NCBI RefSeq assembly: GCF_000972845.2 | Contig: NC_040018.1 | Location: forward strand, 5,171,022-5,235,021 | Length of the DNA stretch: 64,000 bases | DNA from: Larimichthys crocea | Lineage: Eukaryota; Chordata; Actinopteri; Sciaenidae | Direction of reading: 5' to 3' | Shown: positions 55,376-64,000 of the stretch, one piece after another | Layout: every line of letters starts with the position of its first letter | Numbering within the stretch: the first letter of the stretch is position 1 | Translations under genes and position numbers: made by a program | Notes under the pieces: model-generated | What the model was told of the DNA's origin: nothing | Seen by the model: only the letters and a program-made list of their open reading frames with translations | Database searches by the model: none

Positions 55376-55805
55376 AGCTTTGAGAATTTTAGATTATTTT
55401 ATTTTATGTGTGCCTTGTTTATATAATGTTAAATGGTTTGGCCCTTCCTCCACTACGCTCAGTCAGCTCACATCCTCCAGAGATGGTACCATACCATTTC
55501 GTCGCTCTGCATTTGGGCGATCAGCCTTCTCTGTGAAAGCCACAGCTCAGTGGAAAGCCCTACCTGACGATATAAAGAGCTGCAGCTCCATCAGTACATT
55601 TAAAACCACATGAAAAAGTCTCAGCTCTGTAGCCACTGACACTGTGGGTGTATGTTATGTGCATTTGTGTGTAACTATGTGTCCTGTGTGTGTGTTTTTT
55701 GCTTTGTACCGTTTGTTTTTGTGCTGTAATATGTTTGAATTGTGTCTGCAGATGAAAAGTAGTTTATGTTTAATACTGTACATGGTCCCATTAAATAAAT
55801 GAATG
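55376..55805 (+). mobile_element. LINE fragment (3' part, plus strand)
   Basis: The plus frame includes IPFRRSAFGRSAFSVKATAQ then WKALPDDIKSCSSISTFKTT. This is the C-terminal signature of another fish non-LTR ORF2 (FGRSAFS...W..LP..I). A 3' UTR follows, ending CCATTAAATAAATGAATGAA. It abuts the opposite-strand LINE fragment at 55375. Confidence 0.75.
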
Positions 55806-56539
55806 AACGCATGTAGCAGGTTACTTTATGTACATGAGTAAGGTGGATATGTCAGTATATGCAGATCGTGTATGAGTGATAATATTTTCATATTTAAAAC
55901 TGAATTCAAACAGTGAGAATTCATACAAACGTACAGGTTATAGGATGTTTGAGGCACAGGGATTGTTCTTATGTCAGCCGTTCATTAGTGGCAATTGTGT
56001 TCTTCCACTGCTTATCCTGCTTTATTAATTATGCATTGCTCATTCACCATCTCCACCTTACTACTGTTTGATCTATGGTTAGATGATACATTTCATTGTA
56101 TGTGTGCAACAATAATAAAATTGAATCTAAACCAGTTTATTCTTTTGACTTTGAGATCTCTCCTCCAGCAGCACCCATGTCCCTCTTTGCACATGAACCT
56201 GTTCTGCATCTGCTGCTCTGTTTGATAACTTTCTGTTTACATCAGGCCCTGTCAGCTTTTAACCTCCAATATATTTTAAAGACTGTGATCACAGTAATGA
56301 CATCATATATACCATAATTATTAAATAATAACCCCATTATTGTTTTCTTTTTTTATTGCAAGATTATTTTTATTTGGCAAATCACCGAGTGTACAGAACA
56401 TTTCACACAAAATCTTTTTCCCATATATGCATATGCACAAAGGTTACTAAAAGACACAGTGCATATGGGCCATAGCTTAGTGATTTAACTCACTTATATG
56501 CCTCTATATTCACCTGCATACCCATCTGTTCTCACATCT

Positions 56540-57010
56540 TATTAACAGTGTAACTAGAACACAGGGAGGTTACATTTCTATTATTCCCATCAAATAGATG
56601 GAAAGAGCATGACATGCCAGTCACACAAAATGTGCTTGTATTGAGTTATAAATGCAACCAGTTTATTCCAAATGTGTCTATTTGGATCGTCAAAGAATAA
56701 TTCAACTTCTTGTTTTAGATATTTCCTGAATTGTTTAATACCAGTCTTTGGGTGTAGGTGGTACCGGAATTAGCCACTTTTTGAGGATTGATTTTTTGTT
56801 TGTTGCCACAAAGGGCCTGCAAGCAGCAGCTTTGTATACCTCCTCTGTTTCAAAAACAGAATGTTGCCCAGATTAAGAGTCTCAAAGTTCCAGGGAGATC
56901 TTGTCTTAAATACCGTGGGTAACGCTTTATGACTGCCATTCAAAAAAACTCAGTGTGGGACAGTCCCAGAATGTAGGGAAATGATATGCTTCGTTTGAAA
57001 TACATTGTCT
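56540..57010 (-). mobile_element. L1/Tx1-like ORF2 C-terminal remnant
   Basis: The minus strand carries HFPTFWDCPTLSFFEW and, after frame changes and stops, CKPFVATNKKSILKKWL and PVPPTPKDWY. The spacing of FWDCP...FW and the later KKWL...PPT..DW motif is the pattern at the C-terminus of L1-clade ORF2 proteins. Heavily decayed. Confidence 0.5.
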
Positions 57011-59206
57011 GAAGCAAATTAAACTTGTATTCCTTATCATTTTTCCACTGCTGCTCTCTCCAATACAACTTCACATGTTATCAACAATCTCTTTCCACCG
57101 ATACCATCACATCCTCATTGCCAAGTATGTCGACGCACACAAGAAAGCTTGCTTTGATTGTAGCTCCCACCATACTCATACACAACCCAAAACTAGGATA
57201 TGCATATGGAACATACATCAGTTATATACAGGCAAGAGCTGGATAACAAGCATAAATCATGCAGGTCATAGTGTTATGGTATACAAACATAGAGCTGTGG
57301 TTGCAGTAGTGCAAAAGTACATGGATGCTTCCTGTTCCCCTTCTTTTCCCGAAACCACCTCGAGGTTGAACACAGTATAAACATGCTGTTTATGCCTATG
57401 GTCATATGAACTTACACTGCATATGGAATCCATAAAATGCAAATGCGAGGACAATATATTTGATTTTATTCAAAGCAAGTCAGGAATGTTTGTTGTTTCA
57501 TCTAGCCTGGGCATGCTGTCTGTTGGATCTGTACCTGGAGCCACTCCTCCTCACAGCTCTTTGTTTCCTGTTGAATAGATTCCAAGTCCTATTGCATGTG
57601 GGAAAGTGTAGAGCCCTGTGAGTGCTCCGTGGAAGTCCCCATATTGGCCAAACTTGAGTCTGACAGACGTCAACTGTGAGTGAGGAGTGTGTGAAACAGG
57701 CCTACAAGCTTCAATATTACTGCTATATCCTGGATTTTCTCAAGAATATGCTCTGTATATACATTTTCTGCTTTTTATCTTTCTGAAATGCAATTCAACC
57801 TTATTTTTTAATGTCTTAACAACTATGAGTGTTCTAATATTCCTTGTTCCGAGACAATGATGCTCTGACTTTGTTGATTCCTTTACTTTTCAGATAGGGC
57901 CATCACTAGATTGATAACAAACAAACTTTGGATCGGATGCCATGAAATGTGGTACAGGCATTAATTATAAAAGAGACAAATGTAAATGTTAATGAAATAA
58001 AGTGATGTTCAAACACAAAACATTGGAACAGACTAATAATCAAGTATTTATGAATGTCAAAAAGTTATGTTATGTTATCTACAATGATATCTATTTACTG
58101 TAAGCCTCTATGTGTAATACGCCTGAGAGCATGGCAGTTGCATTTTGCATTTTGCCAACCAGGAAAAGAAAAGTCCAACGTAACTAACAAGGAAAAGAAA
58201 TGTGATTAATCTCTCTACCGATAAAATCCGATGTTTATCTAAATGTGTCAAGAATTTATCCTCAATTTCCTCATGGGTTCAAAAACATGTTCAAACATTA
58301 GAGACCACCTGACCTCAAAACTCAGACCGTTTTGACAATGACCAATGCAAATCTGTGATCAGATGTTGCTGTTTGTGTTCATTGCGTCCAGTAAATCAAT
58401 TATTCAAACCTGTGGGGCATAATTAACTGGAAAGGAGTTGCATCTTTAGGTCGTATGCCATTTTTTGTTTCACGTCTTTTTATCTATGATGTCACAAAAA
58501 TATGCGTAACAAAGTCCAGCCAAGTCAGATTTAGGTAAGAGGCATCTGTGTTTCACTCACCTTCACACCATGGAGACACAAACATTGGGTGTGTCATCAA
58601 CAGGTTTCCAGAACAAGTACGTGAGGATTTTCTCAGGAAGTCAGTGAGTGTAGAGTATTTTCTTGGGTGTGACAAAATCCATTAAACTTGGCTCTGTTTA
58701 AATTCAAGGCACTAAAAAGATATGTCCCACTTTTGTTATGCTGTGCCTGTGGCTTTGGTAACAAGAAAACAAAGTACCACATGTAGACTAACAACAGTCA
58801 TTTAACAACAATGCAGTAGTTTGCTGGACTCAAATGAAAAGACTTTACTTGGCCAGTTTTGCAACATTTATTATTTTGAATGAACGTGGGTCTTAATGAT
58901 AGTTGCACACTGTAACACTGTAATTTAACAGGTTTGACATATTCCATTTTCTAGAACATCATAGAACCCTGCTTAATAATTTTAACCTAATACCTGCCAC
59001 CTAGACTCCAGCTAAACTGTTTTCCGTCCTCTTCCTGCCGTGCGATATGGGGTCCCACCAAAGTTAACACAAGTGTAGAGCAGCTAATAACAGCTGACTT
59101 TGATTTATTAGTGACAGTCTGCAAGCCATGACAAATTTCCCAGTGCTGACGCACTATCACCTGTTATTCACTGTTATTGCATTAATTATCAGTTAACAGT
59201 AATATA
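57011..59206. other. Non-coding stretch
   Basis: A fragment at 57900-57965 (GGATGCCATGAAATGTGGTA) belongs to the repeat family annotated at 1395-2020. No gene recognised. Confidence 0.45.
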
Positions 59207-59599
59207 CAGTGCCAGTCAAAAGTTTGGACATGATTTTGAGTTCAAAACTATGAAATATCATATGGAATTATGTGGGAAACAAAGAGAAATGTGTTTCATA
59301 TTTTGGATTCTTCAAAGTAGCCACCTTTTGCTTGGATGACAGCTTCGCACACTCTTGGCGTTCTCTCAGTCAGCTTCATGAGGTCGTCACCTGCCGTGAT
59401 TTTCTAGTCTTGAAAGTGTTCCCATATATGCTGAACACTCGTTGGCTCCTTTTCCTTCCCTCTACGGTCAATTTTTTTTTAGCTTTTTAACACATAATTC
59501 CGTTATTTTATAGTTCTGATGTCTTCAGTGTTAATCTAACAAAAAGAAAGAAAACTTCAATTCAATGAGGAGGTGTATCCAAACTTTTGACTGGTACTA
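59207..59599 (+). mobile_element. Tc1-type MITE, 393 bp
   Basis: The left end CAGTGCCAGTCAAAAGTTTG matches the reverse-complemented right end TAGTACCAGTCAAAAGTTTG at 18 of 20 positions. TA flanks both ends (59205-59206, 59600-59601). Internal TCAAAGTAGCCACCTTTTGC and ATGACAGCTTCGCACACTCT are familiar from fish Tc1-like elements. It is deleted internally and non-coding. Confidence 0.8.
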
Positions 59600-59601
59600 T
59601 A

Positions 59602-61269
59602 TAGCACTGTGCACTCTACCACACTTCCCTGACCAGCTAAGAGAATCAACATGTAAGTATTTTTCAAGCAACAGCGCACAAGTAAAATAATAGTACACAT
59701 AAACTGTATGTTTACATGACATCATTCTTGTGTGGTTCCTTGGAATAGTTTTGTCACTGACTCACCATGTCCCAGCGCATCACAGATTGAATTTACTGGA
59801 CTGTGATGCACTACCTATTTAACTGAGAACTGATTTTGTTTCCAAAGAACAGCAACAGGGAAGAAGAGAATATTTTTCTTTAACTACTGTTTTGGAAAGC
59901 CCCCATTTTTATTTTTTTTCCATATAATTTTAGACTTTGAATGTTTCAAGGTTATGATTACATTATACATTTTCTTTTTACTAGGTAGTCCATTCCATGA
60001 ATAGTCTTTCACTGAGTCCGCCATACTGAATCTACAGTAGCCCTAACTGGTCAAGCATTGGCTTTGGATAGGGCGTTTTGCATAATATTTCCATTTCAGT
60101 TGAAGCATTACTTTATCCAACAACACCCCCCATTTGCATTTTCTTTTCATGTCTTATTAATCTGGTCAAAATTGGATAGTCATCAAGTAATCTTTTTTTT
60201 TTTCCTCCCCAAAAACTCTCTTTCACGATAAGAGCAGTGCCATTGTGGGTTTCTTTTTTTAAATATAAATTTGATGCAGAAATGTGTCACCTAAAGTGGA
60301 TTTATAGACGATAAAGGTTTTGACTTTTCTCCGGATTAATCATGGTACTAATAGATGTGAGAGCTGTGGTGCACAGGTCGCTGGGCTTGGTTGTCTTGAG
60401 TATTTAGAGACGGGAACAATGGTGGCTGCCATGAAACATGAGATAACAACGAGGTGGAGGGAGGGAGTCTGTTACAGTGCCTGCTAATTGGCCTGCACAT
60501 ACCCTGTGGACCTGCCCTTGAAAGACCTTGTGTTCTGCTGCTTTGCAGAAGTGTTTATCCATTCATTTATTGACTGTACACCAACACAGAGAAATTCCTG
60601 TGTCATGTTCTAGGGTTAAAATATTAAGATTGATGTCTCTGTGTGTGTGTTGATAAACGAGCACAAAAATGCATCCGCTTAAATCTTCCTCATGTACGAG
60701 ACCTTTGGCCAGCTTGTGTTCAGACTATGTTTTTAATTTTTATGTTGTTAATTTATTCTGTTTCACTTTTCCAGATTTGAATACACTTGTATTTTTGAAG
60801 AAAAGCCTTACAGCACCAGGGGCCAAATATTCACTGCTTTGTAAAAAGAATTGCTTTTGAAAAATAAAGAAAATGTGAACCAAAGTGAAATACTGCTCCA
60901 AGTCCAAATATCTCAAAATATAAAGTAACAACTCACCCCCGAAATGAGGATACAGTCATTACTGATGCACCCTCACGTTAGTTGAAAAGCCATTGAAGTT
61001 TGCAGGGTGATGAAACACAAAGACAGTTAGCCTTCATTGTTACCGTCTTAGCTTTTTCATCAAAATACTGTTTTTCATGGTGCGTCTCCAAAAGTCTGAT
61101 CACGACTTACATCACACAAAAAATGCACAATTCTATAAGGAATTATAATGCACATTTTTGAAATGATTTGACTCCTGTGAGGAGGTCAGTGACTATTGCA
61201 ATGACTTCCTCACAGCCTCACAGGATCTAACTTCTCGCATAATAGATGTGTAGACGTTACAGTCACTAA
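59602..61269. other. Non-coding stretch, nothing recognised
   Basis: AT-rich sequence. No exon or repeat family identified. Confidence 0.5.
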
Positions 61270-61917
61270 TAAATTCAGTTTTATTTCATTTCAATACTAT
61301 TTATATAGCGCCAAATCATAATGGACGATATCTCATGACGCTTTCCATATAGAGCAGGTCTATAGCATTTACAGAGAGGTGATGAGGGAATACTTCCTTT
61401 AAAAAGCAGAACCTGGTTCATGAGATTGGAGAGGGAGAAAGGAAGGGGGAAGGGAGAGGGGAGAATAGAGAGAGAAACAGATGCACAGCAGCAATAATAA
61501 AAGTTAGAACTATAATTTTAAATAGCAGTCGTCTATCATAGTTGTAATAATGATGATATAATTATAGTGTTCGTAGTATGATGTGTACAAATGGAGAGAA
61601 GAAGCGATGAGCTCAGTGCATCATAAGTTGTCCCCTGACCAGGCCTATAGCAGCATCCCTAAGGGACGGTTCAGGATTCACCTGAGCCAGTCCTAACCAT
61701 AACCTTTATCAAAAAGGAACGTCTTAAGCATACTCCTAAATGTGGAGATGGTGACTGCCTCCCAAACCCAAACTGAGAGCTGGTTCCACAGGAGAGGAGG
61801 CTTGATGGCTGAAGACTCCCGGTCTACTTTAGGAGACTGTAGGAACCACAAGGAACCCTGCATTCTGAGAGTGCAGCGCTCAAGTGGGGCACTAGACCAC
61901 CAGACTGTGAGAAAGAT
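61270..61917 (+). repeat. Large fish interspersed repeat (unclassified)
   Basis: The order is TATTTATATAGCGCCAAATC, a GAGCAGGTCTATAGCATTTA block, a purine-rich GGAGAGGGAGAAAGGAAGG block, then AGTTGTCCCCTGACCAGGCC, GGTTCAGGATTCACCTGAGC, CTTTATCAAAAAGGAACGTC, GAGAGCTGGTTCCACAGGAG and CTCAAGTGGGGCACTAGACC. I recognise this as one of the most abundant long repeats in teleost genomes. It is non-coding. Its class is uncertain. Confidence 0.6.
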
Positions 61918-63342
61918 TTAAATAGTGAATCTGATGCAGCGTCTATCCAGTCGAAGCTGACTAATGCACACTTGTGAGCACAAGATTTGTTCTCGAGCCT
62001 TGAGGATATTCCTGTTATGCATCATCGCTAATATATGATAAACGTCCGTCCTGAACAGTAACAGAAAACTAAGCTTTAACTGGGTGTGGAGTGCAAGACG
62101 GGACATGCGCTCACCCACACGTGCTGAGTAATTCATGAAGACTGTCACAAAATCTTTATAATGCCTGAGGCTGAAAGTCCACAGTGACGCATCGATTTTC
62201 ATCGAACAGTCATTGTATACAGTGTACACGCTGCCTGGGAGAAGTTACTCAGCTGAGTTTGTCTGGCAAGGTGTAGAATTTGCATGTGAAAAAAAAAATC
62301 TGAAACAAGATCAAAAGTGTTCTTGTTGTGTCGAAACACTTCTCCTGTGACATAGCAGGGGTGGAAGATGGCATGATGAGGAAGTACTGGTGAAAAAAGG
62401 AGTGTTGTTTCATGCGACTCCAGAGCCGCACATAATTTATCACGTCTTTAACTGAGAAGTTTTCAACGGATTTTCCTGAATGTCAGCCAACATACTTTAT
62501 GCTGCTGGGAATGCGGCTTCACACAGTAGTTTGCTATGTCATCCTTAATTAAACTGCATGGTTGAATGCCAAAACATGTTCCTCACAGTCCGTTGCGTTT
62601 GCTTATTTTGTATGTTGGTAACATGTTTTTTCCTGACATGCAGATCATTAATCTCTTTCTCTTCTTCTTTATTTAAAAATGTTACACAAGAAGCTTAAAG
62701 AGAAGAGTATTTCATGCAAAACTTCTGTTAAGACTACGGTGATTCTTATATTTATTATTTACCTTCTTGTCATTTTCTCGTGTGTATTTTCCTGTTTCGT
62801 TTTGTGAAACTAATGATTGTGTTTCTGCCTCTTTGTACTGACTGTCCTGTCAGGTCAAATATATATGTATATCTACATTCATGTATCGTTATTCCTTACA
62901 TATACATTTCATCAACCCTTCAACTTTTAGATCCTTTGTGATTTTTTGGGTCTGGGTCACTTACAACATGTATCTAAGAAAAGGAGAAGAAGCTTTTCTG
63001 GTGCTTTTTTTTTGTGTGATTTAGCATCATAAATGGTGTCTCTCATCATTATATTTTTATACATTATATATTATTTTGTGTTACTGACAGAGAAGGGGAG
63101 AAACTGATACCACATCTTCTCTTCTTTATCCTCTTCCAGCAAGAGCTATCTAAAAAAAAATTCCCGGGAACAACTGGGTAAAAAACAAACAAACAAAAAA
63201 AAAACACATGAGTGTCTGTTTGTGTCTGATGAAGAGGAGATACAAAAGCGTGAGAAAGTGTGAGAGAAGTGCGTGAGTGCTTGTAAGAGGGTGTGTTCAC
63301 AGGTATGCCAGCCCCCTTCTGTGTTTGTGTGTCACCAGTCAT
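61918..63342. other. Non-coding stretch upstream of the right-hand promoter
   Basis: A 104-codon minus frame (62229-61918) is open but has no recognisable domain. Nothing else identified. Confidence 0.45.
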
Positions 63343-63383
63343 TGTTGCACTGATGCAACACCTACCTGGGGTGTGTATAAAAG
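63343..63383 (+). promoter_or_regulatory. Promoter: dyad element plus TATA box
   Basis: TATAAAAG at 63376-63383 is a consensus TATA box, placing transcription start near 63406-63412. Fifteen bases upstream of it, TGTTGCA-CTGA-TGCAACA (63343-63360) is a perfect 7-bp-arm dyad containing C/EBP-like half sites (TTGCAC, GATGCAAC). The arrangement suggests an inducible or tissue-restricted promoter; the factor is inference. Confidence 0.65.
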
Positions 63384-63465
63384 ACAGCGACATGATTCAT
63401 CTGCGTCAAATTAACAGTTCAAGTGTGCCAAATAGTTCCGGCTCATAAACAGTGACCTAGTGGCT

Positions 63466-63559
63466 ATGGCTCCATCAGTTTCTGGTATGAAGATGAGGAA
63501 TCTTCTTTTTGGGGTTATTCTGGGACTTCTTGCTGTTGTCCACTCAACACCTGTTAATA
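63466..63559 (+). CDS. First coding exon, signal peptide of a secreted or membrane protein
   Basis: From the ATG at 63466 the exon reads MAPSVSGMKMRNLLFGVILG then LLAVVHSTPVN. It is a basic start, a hydrophobic core of about 13 residues and a plausible signal-peptidase site after HST or VHS. Other in-frame ATGs at 63493 and 63499 would give a more typical short signal peptide. The exon ends AATA/GTAAGTCAG in phase 1, as in many secreted-protein first exons, and a TATA box lies about 85 bp upstream of the ATG. The gene continues beyond the window. In human, CD44 lies beyond PDHX on this side of APIP, and the phase fits CD44 exon 1, so a cd44-like identity is possible. The mature sequence is not visible to test it. 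Confidence 0.6.
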
Positions 63560-64000
63560 GTAAGTCAGTCTTTTATTTTTATTTTGTCTGTTTTTCATGG
63601 TGCGTCTCTTTTAAACACTCGAAGGAATACTTTCTTACTCACGTTAGAGTGTCTGTGTGAATTGAATTGGAGTCTTTGAGTATTAAACTAAAAGATTAAG
63701 ATCAGAATTGAGGTCGACTTTTTTTCTGCTTATATATTCATGTAAGATATTCATTGACGATCAGTTAAATTCGACTATTCAATGTGACGTGCTTGCACCT
63801 CAGGGCTCAGGAGGCCATAGCCATGGATTTTGCAGTCTGACAAATACAGTCATTCTTCTGTACAGACCTCTGAAATTTCAATAATTCCCATGGTGTCCTT
63901 TTTCTTACCCCATGAGTCAGCACTTCCCCCCACTGCCACCTAAGATGCTCTTTATGTTTCAGGTCCAACTCTTTTTGTAGGAATGCAAGAGTAGTATTTC
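63560..64000 (+). other. Intron 1 of the right-hand gene (start)
   Basis: Begins with a GTAAGT donor. No second exon was recognised before the window ends. Confidence 0.5.

Noticed and set aside
59272..59490. 72-codon plus frame
   Set aside because: It is the non-coding interior of the Tc1-type MITE read in frame.
1..64000. CRISPR arrays, rRNA, phage or bacterial operon features
   Set aside because: None present. The sequence is vertebrate nuclear DNA.

Overview
The window is vertebrate nuclear DNA, almost certainly from a teleost fish. It has AT-rich non-coding sequence, abundant (CA)n/(CT)n/(A)n tracts, spliced genes with GT-AG introns, and many interspersed repeats of kinds typical of fish genomes (hAT, Tc1-like, pogo-like and TTAA-flanked MITEs, non-LTR retrotransposon tails). 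No bacterial or organellar features were seen.

One gene is read in full: apip, the methionine-salvage enzyme methylthioribulose-1-phosphate dehydratase, on the minus strand in seven coding exons between 48967 and 40435. The exons total 738 nt and encode 245 residues with every zinc and catalytic residue present. A possible non-coding first exon with a small CpG-rich promoter lies 5.6 kb upstream at about 54618-54735. At the right edge, a TATA box, a dyad element and a signal-peptide exon (63466-63559, plus strand) mark the start of a secreted or membrane protein gene that runs off the window. Human synteny (APIP-PDHX-CD44) makes a cd44-like gene a possible but unproven identity, and no pdhx exon was seen in between.

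Region by region: 1-40 kb is a gene-poor stretch with transposon relics, microsatellites, one unexplained 273-codon ORF (30149-30967), two strong short hairpins and a possible minus-strand first exon near 8 kb whose gene would extend left of the window. 40-49 kb holds apip, with a pogo-like element filling most of its last intron, a SINE-like repeat, a LINE-type tail and a TTAA-flanked MITE in other introns. 49-62 kb is transposon-rich: a 721-bp long-TIR element, a three-level nest (fragment inside hAT inside hAT), two abutting LINE fragments, an L1/Tx1-like remnant, a Tc1-type MITE and a large fish repeat. 62-64 kb leads into the right-hand promoter.

Repeat families were recognised by eye from TIRs, target-site duplications and translated fragments. 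No database search was possible, so family names are given only as far as the sequence supports them.
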